Shown in pieces: positions 17,550 to 26,463 of a stretch of 64,000 nucleotides of DNA; position 1 is the stretch's first letter; each line of letters begins with the position of its first letter. A model generated the notes under the pieces. It was not told the origin of the DNA and ran no database searches. It was given only the letters and a program-made list of their open reading frames with translations. Both the position numbers and the translations under genes were made by a program. Origin of the DNA: Arthrobacter sp. OY3WO11 (GTDB taxonomy: Bacteria; Actinomycetota; Actinomycetes; Actinomycetales; Micrococcaceae); the NCBI RefSeq assembly GCF_001641125.1, contig NZ_LWLP01000001.1, positions 768,147-832,146 of the forward strand, given 5' to 3'.

Positions 17550-18281
17550 TCAGGCCGGTACGGCTTCGGACGCGGGACGGCTTGAAGCCGGACGCACCGT
17601 GCGCTGCTCAATGTCCTTGACCCGGTCCCTGGCCTGCACCAGTCGCTGCACGTACACGCCGGGGGTGACGATGTGGTTGGGATCCAGGTGGCCCGGATCC
17701 ACAATCACTTCGGCTTCGGCGATGGTCAGGTGTCCGGCGGTGGCAACAACGGGATTGAAGTTCCGGGCGGTGTAGCGGTACATGAGGTTTCCGTCCGTGT
17801 CTGCGGTGTGCGCATGGACAAGTGCGACGTCGGCGCGGATGGCGCGCTCGCGGACGTACGTTTCGCCGTCGAACACCTCGTGCGGCTTGCCTTCGGCAAC
17901 CAGGGTGCCCACACCGGTCCTGGTGTAGAAGGCCGGGATGCCGGCTCCGCCGGCGCGGAGCCGTTCGGCCAAGGTTCCCTGCGGCGTGAACTCCACCTCC
18001 AGCTTGCCGGCCAGGTACTGCTCTGCAAACAGCTTGTTCTCGCCAACATAGCTGGCGATGACCTTGTGGACCTGGCCCGCATCGATCAGGATGCCCAGGC
18101 CTTTGCCGTCCACGCCCATGTTGTTCGAGACCACCGTCAGGTCCGTCACCCCGGAGTCCCGGACGGCCTCTATCAGGTCCGCGGGGATCCCGCTGAGGCC
18201 GAACCCGCCCACAGCGAGTGTCATGCCGTCCCGCAGGACGTCCCCCAAGGCAGCGGAGGCAGTTGGCTGAAGCTTTGTCAT
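17550..18281 (-). CDS. scoA: 3-oxoacid CoA-transferase subunit A
   Basis: A 243-residue alpha subunit of the same enzyme. It has [14 protein letters not shown] at about 24-37, VVSNNMG near 50, [21 protein letters not shown] around 78-98 and the loop [11 protein letters not shown]. The ATG at 18281 is set by GAGGAG about 5 nt upstream; the longer frame would run into the regulatory region. The final 30 residues ([15 protein letters not shown] and a Ser/Ala-rich tail) exceed the usual end. Expression probably depends on the divergent IclR regulator. Confidence 0.92.
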   Translation of the reverse strand: MTKLQPTASAALGDVLRDGMTLAVGGFGLSGIPADLIEAVRDSGVTDLTVVSNNMGVDGKGLGILIDAGQVHKVIASYVGENKLFAEQYLAGKLEVEFTPQGTLAERLRAGGAGIPAFYTRTGVGTLVAEGKPHEVFDGETYVRERAIRADVALVHAHTADTDGNLMYRYTARNFNPVVATAGHLTIAEAEVIVDPGHLDPNHIVTPGVYVQRLVQARDRVKDIEQRTVRPASSRPASEAVPA

Positions 18282-18315
18282 GATTCTCCTCATCGAGCAT
18301 CCGGGTAATCCACTT

Positions 18316-18442
18316 TGTGGACAGGAGGTCTGGAAGTGGACACTATGAGGGATCCAGGGGCCTGTCAAGGAGTCGGTTTCATCGCTAAAACCGTGCATTT
18401 CACAGTGTGGACGGTAGGATACGGACTATCCATAATGTGGAC
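18316..18442. promoter_or_regulatory. four GTGGAC boxes between scoA and iclR
   Basis: TGTGGAC occurs at 18316-18322, 18406-18412 and 18436-18442, and AGTGGAC at 18335-18341, all in the same orientation. The second box is part of AGTG-GA-CACT, and the last lies in TCCA-TAATG-TGGA. These are candidate sites for the IclR protein controlling both directions. Confidence 0.5.
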
Positions 18443-18455
18443 ATAAGGGAGAGAT

Positions 18456-19250
18456 GTGAACACTTTGCCGGTGCAGGGAGCCCAAGTGGTGAGCCGGATT
18501 GCAGGTTTGTTACGGCTCGTAGGCCGGAACGCGGAGGGCATGGCGCTCGCCGGCCTCGTCAAGGAATCCGGTCTTACCCGGCCCACCGTGCACCGCCTCC
18601 TGTCGTCCCTGGCGTCCGAGGGGCTGCTGGACCACGATCCCGTTTCCGGCAACTGGGTGCTGGGTCCGGAGATCCTCCTGATGGGGTCGGTCGCATCGGC
18701 GCGGTTTCCACTTGAGGAGATCGCCCGGCCCAGCCTCCGCCGGCTTGCCGAAGCCACCGGCGAGAGTGCCTTCTTTTCCATCCGTCGTGGTTCCGAAACC
18801 GTGTGCCTGCTGCGGGAGGAGGGCAGCTTCCCGGTGCGGTCCTTCGTCCTGCACGAGGGGGTGCGGTTCCCGCTGGGTGTCGCCTCGGCGGGCACCGCGA
18901 TCCTGGCCTTCCTGCCGGAAGCCGAGCAGGAGGAGCTGCTTGGGAGCTGGGCAGGGCACGCGGGTACTTTCGCGGCGTCACACACCAGGGAGCTGGTCCG
19001 GGCCAACCTCGCCCAAACCCGGATGTCCGGCTACTCCGTGAATCCGGGCCTTGTCCTGGAAGGGAGCTGGGGGATGGGTGCGGCGGTCTTCGATGCCTCG
19101 GGCAGGCCCGCCTGGGCGCTTTCCCTGACCGGCATCGAGCCGCGCTTCAAGCCCGAACGGCAGGAGGAACTGGGCGGCCTCCTGATGGCCGAGGCCCACC
19201 GCATCACCCAGCAGCTGGGCGGGGAAGGAAAGGGGGCGCGGCCTCGCTGA
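18456..19250 (+). CDS. IclR family transcriptional regulator
   Basis: A 264-residue regulator. A winged helix lies at about residues 8-70 (VSRIAGLLRLVG, LVKESGLTRPTVHRLLSSLASEGLL). The IclR effector domain follows at about 85-255, with GESAFFSIRRGSETVCLLREEG, RFPLGVASAGTAILAFLPEAE and a MGAAVFDASGRPAWALSLTGI strand. The GTG at 18456 has AGGGAGA just upstream. It is divergent from scoAB-thiolase, its likely target; the inducer is probably the 3-oxoacid or a precursor. Confidence 0.9.
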   Translation: MNTLPVQGAQVVSRIAGLLRLVGRNAEGMALAGLVKESGLTRPTVHRLLSSLASEGLLDHDPVSGNWVLGPEILLMGSVASARFPLEEIARPSLRRLAEATGESAFFSIRRGSETVCLLREEGSFPVRSFVLHEGVRFPLGVASAGTAILAFLPEAEQEELLGSWAGHAGTFAASHTRELVRANLAQTRMSGYSVNPGLVLEGSWGMGAAVFDASGRPAWALSLTGIEPRFKPERQEELGGLLMAEAHRITQQLGGEGKGARPR

Positions 19251-19273
19251 GCCTCCCCGCCTGTGCCGGGAAA

Positions 19274-19317
19274 GCACGACGGCACGCCCACCTTCCCGGT
19301 GCGGCGCGCCGTCGTAC
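19274..19317. terminator. hairpin between convergent iclR and nadE
   Basis: GCACGACGGCACGCC (19274-19288) pairs with 19303-19317 over 15 bp with two mismatches, between two convergent genes. No T-run follows. Confidence 0.45.
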
Positions 19318-19355
19318 CTCCCTGGACGTGGGGTCAGCGGTGCATCAACTGGTTC

Positions 19356-20210
19356 CTACAGCCCGGCGCGGGGCTCCTCGGGCCCCTGGTGCTTCCACCA
19401 GGTATCAAAGACGGTGACCGGAACGGTGCGCTTGTGGCGCGTCCGCAGGTATTTCTCCTCGATCGATGCAGCCACGGATTCAGGCACATCCCGGCCTTCG
19501 AGGTAGTCGTCGATCTGGTCGTAGCTCAGGCCCAGCTCGTCCTCGTCGGTTCGGCCAGGCCTGTCGTCCAGCAGATCCGCCGTGGGCACCTTTTCCCAGA
19601 CCCGGGCGGGGGCGCCGAGCTCGGCCAGCAGGGCCCTGTTCTGCCGCTTGTTCAGGCCGAACAGCGGAAGGATGTCCGCGCCGCCGTCGCCGTATTTTGT
19701 GAAGAAGCCCGTCACGGACTCTGCGCCGTGGTCCGTGCCGATGACCAGGTAGTTGTGCTCTCCCGCGAGCGCATACTGGGCGATCATGCGGGTGCGTGCC
19801 TTGGTGTTGCCCTTGTGGAAGTCGGAGATTTCCGAGCCCACGGTCTTCTCGAACTCATCCTCGAACCCGTCCACGGCGGCCGAGATGTTGAACGTCCACT
19901 GGGTCTTGGGCTGGATGAAGTCCAGGGCAGCCTGGGCGTCTTCCTCGTCGTGCTGGACGCCATAAGGCAGCCGTACCGCCACGAAGTTTGCGTCCACTCC
20001 TTCGGCTTCGAGCTCTTCCACCGCCAGCTGGGCCAGCTTCCCGGCCAGGGACGAGTCGAGGCCCCCCGAAATGCCCAGGACGAAGCCCTTGGTGTGGGTG
20101 GCCTTGAGGTAGTCCTTCAGGAATGTGACGCGCTTGCGCACCTCCCCGGCGGGGTCGATCCGGGGCTGAACGCCCATTTCCTCAATGATCTTTGCCTGGA
20201 GTTCGCGCAT
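19356..20210 (-). CDS. nadE: ammonia-dependent NAD+ synthetase
   Basis: Converts nicotinic acid adenine dinucleotide, ATP and ammonia to NAD+. The 284-residue product has the N-type ATP pyrophosphatase loop SGGLDSS at 48-54, [53 protein letters not shown], and [31 protein letters not shown] near the end. There is no glutaminase domain, so it uses free ammonia. The ATG at 20210 is preceded by TAGTCT 7 nt away (leaderless). An in-frame TTG at 20237 lies upstream of that box and is less likely. Confidence 0.95.
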   Translation of the reverse strand: MRELQAKIIEEMGVQPRIDPAGEVRKRVTFLKDYLKATHTKGFVLGISGGLDSSLAGKLAQLAVEELEAEGVDANFVAVRLPYGVQHDEEDAQAALDFIQPKTQWTFNISAAVDGFEDEFEKTVGSEISDFHKGNTKARTRMIAQYALAGEHNYLVIGTDHGAESVTGFFTKYGDGGADILPLFGLNKRQNRALLAELGAPARVWEKVPTADLLDDRPGRTDEDELGLSYDQIDDYLEGRDVPESVAASIEEKYLRTRHKRTVPVTVFDTWWKHQGPEEPRAGL

Positions 20211-20217
20211 GAGGTCC

Positions 20218-20223
20218 AGACTA
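20218..20223 (-). promoter_or_regulatory. -10 box of nadE (leaderless)
   Basis: TAGTCT on the minus strand ends 7 nt before the nadE ATG. No ribosome site is present. Confidence 0.5.
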
Positions 20224-20271
20224 GCCAGCTGCGGCAACAGGCCTCAAGCATCCACACCGGCCCGCCCGCAC

Positions 20272-20277
20272 TAAACT
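20272..20277 (+). promoter_or_regulatory. -10 box of pyrE
   Basis: TAAACT ends 7 nt before the pyrE ATG. A GGAGA in the gap is too close to work as a normal ribosome site if transcription starts at the ATG, so either leaderless or very short-leader translation is possible. Confidence 0.45.
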
Positions 20278-20284
20278 GGAGACC

Positions 20285-20869
20285 ATGACTTCCCCCAGTG
20301 ACACTGCAGTGGATACTGCAGCCGCCCGCGCCCGACTGCTGGAACTGATCAAGGAACTCGCCGTTGTCCGCGGCAAGGTAATCCTCTCCAGCGGAGCCGA
20401 GGCTGACTACTACATCGACCTCCGCCGGATCACGCTGCACCATGAGGCCTCCAAGCTGGTGGGCCAGGTGATGCTGGCACTGGCGGACGACGCCGGCATC
20501 GACTTTGACTGTGCCGGCGGGCTCACCATGGGTGCGGACCCGGTAGGCACCGCAGTGATGCACGCCGCTGTGGACGCCGGGCGGACTGTCGACGCGTTTG
20601 TGGTCCGCAAGGCCCAGAAGTCCTACGGCATGGGCCGCCAGGTAGAGGGACCGTCCGTGGAGGGCCGCAATGTCCTGGTGCTGGAGGACACGTCCACCAC
20701 GGGCGGCTCCGCGCTGACGGCAGTGGAAGGCGTCCGGAAGGCCGGAGGCAACGTGGTGGCCGTGGCTGTCATCGTGGACCGCGACACCGGAGCCAAGGAA
20801 AAGATCGAAGCCGAAACCGGTGTGCCCTACCTGTTCGCGTTCGGCAAGGACGAGCTCGGCCTGTCCTGA
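20285..20869 (+). CDS. pyrE: orotate phosphoribosyltransferase
   Basis: Makes orotidine 5'-phosphate from orotate and PRPP in pyrimidine synthesis. The 194-residue product has YYIDLRRITLH near 42-52, GGLTMGADPVGTA at 78-90 and the flexible-loop lysines in VVRKAQKSYGMGRQ. The PRPP motif NVLVLEDTSTTGGSALTAV covers about 129-147. Length and order match the family. It stands apart from the other pyr genes, divergent from nadE. Confidence 0.95.
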   Translation: MTSPSDTAVDTAAARARLLELIKELAVVRGKVILSSGAEADYYIDLRRITLHHEASKLVGQVMLALADDAGIDFDCAGGLTMGADPVGTAVMHAAVDAGRTVDAFVVRKAQKSYGMGRQVEGPSVEGRNVLVLEDTSTTGGSALTAVEGVRKAGGNVVAVAVIVDRDTGAKEKIEAETGVPYLFAFGKDELGLS

Positions 20870-20996
20870 GGCGCTTTCGTCACCACGTGCTGAGGTCCAG
20901 CGGGCAGGCTGCGGCGGCAGCCGCCCCGTTGGACCGCAACGCGGGGCTGTTCTATCATGTGCGGTAACCCCTCTTCCCGTATGGAGAACGTGCACC

Positions 20997-21764
20997 ATGC
21001 TCCCCCCTGAACAGCCCTTGAGTTCCACCGACCAGGTCCAGAACCTCATTCTGGAAAGTGCCGACTTCGAGGGCTTCCTCAACGAACTGGCTCGTTTTTC
21101 CGCGCACCAGATGGCCGGCGACGGCGACGACGCCCTGTGCGGCATCACGCTGCTCCGCGACCGGAAGGCCGCCACCATTGGCTGGAGCAGCGATTCAGCC
21201 AGGGAAGTGGATGAGATCCAGTACTCCCTCTCGCAGGGACCCTGCCTCACAGCGGCCAAGGAGGAACGCGAAGTCAACGTTCCGGACCTGTTTGAGGAGA
21301 ACCGCTGGGGCCCCGACTACGCTGCAGCCGTGGCCTCCCATGGGCTGCGTTCAGTGCTGTCCCTACCCTTCAATCTCCAGGGCGAGGCGAAGGCGGCACT
21401 CAACCTGTACTCGGACGCTCCGCGGAAATTTGATGAGCGTGCCGTTGCCCGGGCCCGTGAATTCACCCGCGAGATCTCCCAGGCGCTCCGGCTGGCGGTG
21501 CGGTTCTCGCTCCACACCGACAGTGCCGCCAACCTCCGCGCCACCCTGGAGTCCCGGACCATCATCGACCTCGCCATTGGCATCGTGATGGCCCAGAACA
21601 GGTGCAGCCAGGAGGCAGCAGTTGCCATCCTCACCGAGGCCTCAAGCAACACCAACACCAAGCTCAGGGACATCGCCAAGTCCTTGGTGGACTCGGTGGG
21701 AGGCGTTGGCACCCGCACGCACTTCCAGGAGCCGGGAAAGCGGCAGGCTGACCAAAGCGCCTAG
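20997..21764 (+). CDS. GAF and ANTAR domain RNA-binding regulator
   Basis: A 255-residue regulator. The GAF domain covers about 20-165 (STDQVQNLILESADFEGFLN, then GCAGITLL-like GITLLRD, SLSQGPCLTAAKEEREVNVPDL). The C-terminal ANTAR domain covers about 178-235 (LESRTIIDLAIGIVMAQNRCSQEAAVAILTE by positions). ANTAR proteins bind paired hairpins in mRNA leaders and stop termination. The ATG at 20997 follows GGAGA. Actinobacterial members often respond to stress or nutrients; no target RNA is evident here. The next gene is a co-oriented protein of unknown role. Confidence 0.9.
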   Translation: MLPPEQPLSSTDQVQNLILESADFEGFLNELARFSAHQMAGDGDDALCGITLLRDRKAATIGWSSDSAREVDEIQYSLSQGPCLTAAKEEREVNVPDLFEENRWGPDYAAAVASHGLRSVLSLPFNLQGEAKAALNLYSDAPRKFDERAVARAREFTREISQALRLAVRFSLHTDSAANLRATLESRTIIDLAIGIVMAQNRCSQEAAVAILTEASSNTNTKLRDIAKSLVDSVGGVGTRTHFQEPGKRQADQSA

Positions 21765-21875
21765 CCGGCGACCAGCCCACCTCGTTGTTACTGGCGGGTT
21801 GTGCCCGGCTTCCGTGGGGGGTTACGCTTACCGAGGTTGAGCCGTCGGCCATAGACACCCTCTTTTGGAGTACCT

Positions 21876-22499
21876 ATGGACCGCGCATTAAACGCATTCG
21901 TTAACCTTGATGTCCCCGCCGACGTCGTCCGCATTGATATCAGGGGCAGCCTGAACCAAAGCTCCCGCCCCGAACTCGTGCACATCGTCCGGCGCGTCCG
22001 CCGGATGGGCATCCGCTCCCACGTCCGCGTTGAACTCTCCGGGGCTGAGAAGGTGGAGTCCTCTGCCCTTGCCAGCCTCCGGAGCGACCTTAACGCCATC
22101 GATAGCGATACGCTCTCCGGAATTTACGGCAGCGGGGTTTCATTGGCTTTTTCCCCAAGCGCCGATGGATGGGCCGCCCAATCGGACCCGACCCGGCAGC
22201 CGCTGGCACTCATCGACGTCCTCACCGACATGACGGAGGACGGAGAGGACTTTGCTGATGGCTACCCGCTGGTGCCGACCGGACGCCTGGAAGACTTGTG
22301 CGGCCGTCCCTTGGAGGAGTACTCGGACGCCGAACTGCTGACTGCAAGCGACTGGATTTTCGGCCTTCTGGACACTCCGGGAGCCTTCGCCGGCCCGGAC
22401 CTGCTGGGCCGGTACAACGACATTGGCCTGGAGTTCCGGCGGCGCCAGCAGGAGGAAGCGGTACCCCTTACCGCCTCGGAGGGCCAGGCGGCCAGCTGA
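21876..22499 (+). CDS. protein of unknown function with possible STAS-like N-terminus
   Basis: A 207-residue soluble protein. The ATG is clearly placed: TTTGGAG lies 5 nt before it. The first 75 residues alternate beta and alpha in a way that recalls STAS domains (VVRIDIRGSLNQSSRPELVH, then HVRVELSGAEKVESSALASLRSDL), but the usual phosphorylatable DSSG motif is not obvious. The C-terminal half is acidic and helical. It follows the GAF-ANTAR gene by 111 bp in the same direction, so a signalling role is possible; the family is not known to me. Confidence 0.7.
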   Translation: MDRALNAFVNLDVPADVVRIDIRGSLNQSSRPELVHIVRRVRRMGIRSHVRVELSGAEKVESSALASLRSDLNAIDSDTLSGIYGSGVSLAFSPSADGWAAQSDPTRQPLALIDVLTDMTEDGEDFADGYPLVPTGRLEDLCGRPLEEYSDAELLTASDWIFGLLDTPGAFAGPDLLGRYNDIGLEFRRRQQEEAVPLTASEGQAAS

Positions 22500-22570
22500 G
22501 AGGTGCCTGCTGACCGGGCGTCACTCAATGGTTACACCGGGATTCTTGCGGCAGCGTCTTGGGGTGTGCC

Positions 22571-22576
22571 TACGGT
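22571..22576 (+). promoter_or_regulatory. -10 box of a leaderless promoter
   Basis: TACGGT ends 6 nt before the GTG at 22583, which starts the Tat-exported hydrolase. Confidence 0.5.
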
Positions 22577-22582
22577 AGAGGC

Positions 22583-23623
22583 GTGCCGTATGAGGGGGAG
22601 GTAAGTCCGCAGGGCCGGCCCGGGGTCCCGGGGGCCCGGCTGCTGGCAGAAGGTGCTGCCCTCGAACAGTTCTCACGGCGTGGATTCCTGGCGGGCACCG
22701 GCGCTGCCGGGCTGCTCGCGGCAGACATGCTGCTGACCCGGCAGGTGCAGGCCCAGCGCCGCACGGACCGGATCCTCACCGTTGCTGACGACTTCGCCGA
22801 CGCCTACTACCCGGACGCCAGCTGGTTCCTGTTCCCCGGATACAAGACCAGTTGGGAGGAGTCGCAGTGGATCCTCAACTCGCTCCGGGGGGCCCTGAAC
22901 AAGCGGGCACGGCTCGCCGCCGTGGGCTACTCCAACCAGGGCCTGGACATTGACGACATCGTCATTGCCGTCATCGAGTATGTCCGGGCCCAGAAACTCA
23001 CCAAGCTGTTTTTCTACGGCCACAGTTTCGGCGGAATGGTGGCCACCCAGGTTGCTGCACGGCTCCTTGAAATCCACGGGGTGGAGGTCCAGTTCATCGT
23101 GCTGGACTCAAGCCCCTACAGCAAGCACGATGTCCTGGACCAGAGCTGGTTCGACGGCGTGGTGTTCCTGTACGAGCGGGGCTTCCGGTTCCCGTCCGCC
23201 CTTCGCGGTGGGTACGAGCTTGGGGAGCGGGTCATCCACAAGGACGAGCGGAGCTGGCGGCAGATCCTTGACCAGACCCTCGAGCAGCTTTCCCCGATTG
23301 CCCCCTCAAGCCTGCTGATCCAATCCGAATCGGCCTACATCTACTACTTCGACGCCAGCAGGTTCGCCGGCAAGCTGGGGGACGCCAAGATGGCCTACAT
23401 TGGCAACCCCCGGGACCGCACTGTCCGCTACCAGACAGCGGTGGAGGCCTGGGCCGTGGCGTTCAAGGCGAACATGGTCTCGAGCAGCCTCCATACCGAA
23501 GGCGCCAGGCCGGCCCACGCAAGCCCGGGATGGAACCCAAACGTGTACCGGCCGGTCCTTGAACAGCTGTTGGACGAGCACTTCCCGCTGCCCCGCGGCG
23601 GATCCCGGGTAACAGTCTTCTAG
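22583..23623 (+). CDS. Tat-exported alpha/beta hydrolase
   Basis: A 346-residue protein with a long N-terminus, then SRRGFL at 31-36 and a hydrophobic Ala/Gly/Leu stretch to VQAQ (about 58): a twin-arginine signal for export of a folded enzyme. The catalytic core has the nucleophile elbow GHSFGG at 146-151 (Ser148), an aspartate in VLDSSPYSKHD, and late histidines. Its substrate is unknown. The GTG at 22583 lies 6 nt after TACGGT, with no usable ribosome site; a TTG farther up (22559) is also in frame. Between this gene and the next, convergent one there are only 8 bp. Confidence 0.8.
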   Translation: MPYEGEVSPQGRPGVPGARLLAEGAALEQFSRRGFLAGTGAAGLLAADMLLTRQVQAQRRTDRILTVADDFADAYYPDASWFLFPGYKTSWEESQWILNSLRGALNKRARLAAVGYSNQGLDIDDIVIAVIEYVRAQKLTKLFFYGHSFGGMVATQVAARLLEIHGVEVQFIVLDSSPYSKHDVLDQSWFDGVVFLYERGFRFPSALRGGYELGERVIHKDERSWRQILDQTLEQLSPIAPSSLLIQSESAYIYYFDASRFAGKLGDAKMAYIGNPRDRTVRYQTAVEAWAVAFKANMVSSSLHTEGARPAHASPGWNPNVYRPVLEQLLDEHFPLPRGGSRVTVF

Positions 23624-23631
23624 GGCTCCTG

Positions 23632-24462
23632 CTAGATCTGGTTCTTCAGGTCGGCCACGGAGTTCAGGACCTGGTTGGGCCGGAACGGGTATGAACCGAT
23701 CTGGTCCCGCTGGGTGATGCCGGTCAGGACCAGGACGGTGTGCAGGCCGGCTTCCATGCCAGCGATGATGTCTGTGTCCATCCGGTCCCCGATCATCGCC
23801 GTGGTCTCAGAGTGGGCATCGATCTGGTTCATGGCCGAGCGGAACATCATCGGGTTGGGTTTGCCCACAATGTAGGGCTCGCGTCCGGTTGCCTTGGTAA
23901 TGAGCGCAGCAATGGCCCCGGTGGCCGGCATGGGGCCGTCCTTGGACGGCCCGGTGGCGTCCGGGTTGGTGGCGATGAACCGGGCGCCTGCCAGGATGAG
24001 GCGGATGGCCATGGTGATCGCTTCGAAGGAATACGTGCGGGTTTCGCCGAGCACCACGAAGTCCGGGTCCTGGTCGGTGAGGATGAAGCCTGCCTCGTGC
24101 AGCGCCGTCGTCAGTCCTGCCTCACCGATGGTGTAGGCGCGGTTCCCTGATCCGGAACCTTCCACCTGGTTCTTCAGGAACTGGGCGGTGGCCAGGGCAG
24201 AGGTCCAGATGTTCTCCTCCGGGACTTCCAGCCCGGAAGCGCGCAGCCTGGCGGCAAGGTCGCGCGGGGTGAAGATGGAGTTGTTGGTGAGTACCAGGAA
24301 GCGCTTGGACGTGTCCACCCAGCGCTGGATGAGCTCCGCTGCGCCGGGTACTGCCTGGTTTTCGTGGACCAGGACACCGTCCATGTCCGTGAGCCAGCAC
24401 TCGATCTCCTGGCCGCTGCGGTATACCGCCGGGTTTCCTGCTACCTGGTCTGCTTCTGCCAC
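23632..24462 (-). CDS. HAD-IIA family phosphatase (NagD-like)
   Basis: A 276-residue haloacid-dehalogenase hydrolase. Motif I is WLTDMDGVLVHE, motif II LVLTNNS, the Lys motif IVGKPNPMMF and motif IV MIGDRMDTDIIAGMEAG, with a NagD-type cap domain between. Members dephosphorylate nucleotides or sugar phosphates. GGAGG lies 5 nt before the GTG at 24462, which fixes the start; an in-frame GTG at 24474 overlaps that site and is rejected. The gene is divergent from the SpoU methyltransferase across about 50 bp. Confidence 0.9.
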   Translation of the reverse strand: MAEADQVAGNPAVYRSGQEIECWLTDMDGVLVHENQAVPGAAELIQRWVDTSKRFLVLTNNSIFTPRDLAARLRASGLEVPEENIWTSALATAQFLKNQVEGSGSGNRAYTIGEAGLTTALHEAGFILTDQDPDFVVLGETRTYSFEAITMAIRLILAGARFIATNPDATGPSKDGPMPATGAIAALITKATGREPYIVGKPNPMMFRSAMNQIDAHSETTAMIGDRMDTDIIAGMEAGLHTVLVLTGITQRDQIGSYPFRPNQVLNSVADLKNQI

Positions 24463-24502
24463 GTCTACCTCCACGGGTGATGAATGCTCCAGTGGTCCAG
24501 TC

Positions 24503-24508
24503 TAGTGT
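24503..24508 (+). promoter_or_regulatory. -10 box of a leaderless promoter for the SpoU methyltransferase
   Basis: TAGTGT ends 6 nt before the GTG at 24515. Confidence 0.5.
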
Positions 24509-24514
24509 TGAGGG

Positions 24515-25216
24515 GTGAACCAGACGCCCGGCATGACATCCGAACCGCAGTCAGAACCCGGGGAGACGCCGGGGGAACCGGAATCCGGGGCGGCGCACGC
24601 CGAAAAGGCGGAGGTCGGCGTCGGACCCTGGGAGGGTGAACTGCCGGAAGGGGACCACTGGGATCCCGATCTCCTCGCCGACGGCGACCGCCGCAACGTG
24701 CTGGACAAATACCGGTACTGGAAGCACGAGGCGATCGTGGCGGAACTCGACTCGCGGCGCCACAACTTCCACGTCGCCATCGAGAACTGGCAGCATGACC
24801 TGAACATCGGAACGGTGGTGCGGACCGCCAACGCGTTCCTGGCCAAGGAAGTGCACATTATCGGACGACGCCGGTGGAACCGGCGGGGTGCCATGGTCAC
24901 CGACCGCTACCAGCACGTCCGCCACCACCCCACGGTTGAGGACTTCGTGGCCTGGGCGGAGGGGGAGGGGCTGGCGATCGTCGGGATCGATATCTTCCCC
25001 GATTCGGTTCCGCTGGAAACGTACGAACTGCCCAGGGACTGCGTCCTGGTGTTCGGCCAGGAAGGGCCCGGGCTGACGCCGGAAGTCCATGAGGCCGCTG
25101 TGGCCACTCTGTCCATCGAACAGTTCGGCTCCACCCGGTCCATCAACGCGGCCTCCGCCGCCGCCATCGCCATGCACGCCTGGGTGCGCCGGCACGTGTT
25201 CAACCAGCACGTGTAG
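24515..25216 (+). CDS. SpoU/TrmH-family RNA 2'-O-methyltransferase
   Basis: A 233-residue SPOUT enzyme that methylates ribose in tRNA or rRNA using S-adenosylmethionine. A disordered acidic N-terminus (1-50) precedes the fold. Motif 1 is IENWQHDLNIGTVVRTANAF at 89-108, motif 2 is VLVFGQEGPGLTPEV at 177-191 and motif 3 is SIEQFGSTRSINAASAAAIAMHAW around 200-223, which form the trefoil knot. The exact RNA target cannot be told. A leaderless start is likely, since TAGTGT precedes the GTG by 6 nt. Confidence 0.9.
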   Translation: MNQTPGMTSEPQSEPGETPGEPESGAAHAEKAEVGVGPWEGELPEGDHWDPDLLADGDRRNVLDKYRYWKHEAIVAELDSRRHNFHVAIENWQHDLNIGTVVRTANAFLAKEVHIIGRRRWNRRGAMVTDRYQHVRHHPTVEDFVAWAEGEGLAIVGIDIFPDSVPLETYELPRDCVLVFGQEGPGLTPEVHEAAVATLSIEQFGSTRSINAASAAAIAMHAWVRRHVFNQHV

Positions 25217-25443
25217 CAGGCGGTGGGCCCACGCCCGCAGGGTTCCCTGGCCGTGGAGCCGCTCCGGCGAGGGTCCCGGCCCGAGCCTGCGAGGGTAGGG
25301 AGCCGGCGCGGACTTGCGAGGCTAGGGTGCGGGTGGGGCGTAACCCAGAACACGCCCAGCCCGGAAATGACTAGGATGGTGCTAGCCGTAAGCGGTACTC
25401 CAGGGTTACCAGCCCACAGACGAACCTCAGCATAGGAGTCAGC

Positions 25444-26463
25444 ATGCCCATTGCAACCCCAGAGATCTACTCCGAGATGATCGACCGCGCAAAGGCGGGC
25501 GGCTTCGCATTCCCGGCCGTGAACGTGACGTCCTCGCAGACGCTGAACGCGGCCCTGCGCGGCTTCGCCGAAGCCGAGTCCGACGGCATCGTCCAGGTCT
25601 CCACCGGCGGTGCGGCCTACTGGTCAGGCGCCTCCACGAAGGACATGGTTGCCGGTTCCCTGGGCTTCGCGGCGTTCGCCCGCGAAGTCGCCAAGAACTA
25701 CGGCGTCAACATCGCCCTGCACACGGACCACTGCCCCAAGGACAAGCTGGACGGCTTTGTCCTGCCCCTGCTCGCGGCCTCCGAGGCTGAGGTCAAGGCC
25801 GGACGCAACCCGATTTTCAACTCGCACATGTGGGACGGCTCCGCCGAGACCCTGCAGGAAAACCTGCGCATCGCCCGCGAACTGCTGGAGCGCACCGCTG
25901 CCGCCAAGATGATCCTCGAGGTCGAAATCGGCACCGTGGGCGGCGAGGAAGACGGCGTTGAGAACGAGATCAACGAGAAGCTCTACACCACGGTGGAAGA
26001 CGCCCTGGCCACCATCGACGCCCTGGGCGCCGGCGAGAACGGCCGCTACATCACGGCCCTCACCTTCGGCAACGTGCACGGTGTCTACAAGCCCGGCGGC
26101 GTCAAGCTCCGTCCGGAGATCCTCAAGGACATCCAGGCCCAGGTGGGCGCGAAGATCGGCAAGGACAGCCCGTTCGATCTCGTGTTCCACGGCGGCTCCG
26201 GCTCCTCGGACCAGGAAATCGCGGACGCCGTCTCCTACGGCACCATCAAGATGAACATCGATACCGACACCCAGTACGCCTACACGCGCCCGGTTGCGGA
26301 CCACATGTTCAAGAACTACGACGGCGTCCTGAAGGTCGACGGCGAGGTTGGCAACAAGAAGACCTACGATCCGCGCGTCTGGGGCGCCTCCGCCGAAGCC
26401 GGCCTGGCAGCCCGCGTGGTGGAAGCCACCAAGCAGCTCGGTTCGGCCGGAAAGACCTTCTAA
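25444..26463 (+). CDS. fba: class II fructose-bisphosphate aldolase
   Basis: Zinc-dependent aldolase that splits fructose 1,6-bisphosphate in glycolysis. The 339-residue product has FAFPAVNVTSSQTLNAAL at the start, the zinc-site segment HTDHCPKD near 97, EVEIGTVGGEEDG, TFGNVHGVYKPGG, FHGGSGSS and the NIDTDTQYAYTRP phosphate loop. The ATG follows TAGGAG. The 227-bp leader after the methyltransferase gene has a TAGGAT box (about 25377-25382) but no clear -35. A DUF3151 gene follows the stop directly. Confidence 0.96.
   Translation: MPIATPEIYSEMIDRAKAGGFAFPAVNVTSSQTLNAALRGFAEAESDGIVQVSTGGAAYWSGASTKDMVAGSLGFAAFAREVAKNYGVNIALHTDHCPKDKLDGFVLPLLAASEAEVKAGRNPIFNSHMWDGSAETLQENLRIARELLERTAAAKMILEVEIGTVGGEEDGVENEINEKLYTTVEDALATIDALGAGENGRYITALTFGNVHGVYKPGGVKLRPEILKDIQAQVGAKIGKDSPFDLVFHGGSGSSDQEIADAVSYGTIKMNIDTDTQYAYTRPVADHMFKNYDGVLKVDGEVGNKKTYDPRVWGASAEAGLAARVVEATKQLGSAGKTF

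Noticed and set aside
15633..18281. pcaIJF (beta-ketoadipate) operon
   Set aside because: The thiolase lacks PcaF hallmarks and has SCP-x-type motifs instead, so only a general 3-oxoacid role is claimed.
20211..20237. TTG start of nadE at 20237
   Set aside because: A TAGTCT -10 box lies between it and the ATG at 20210, so transcription probably starts after the TTG.
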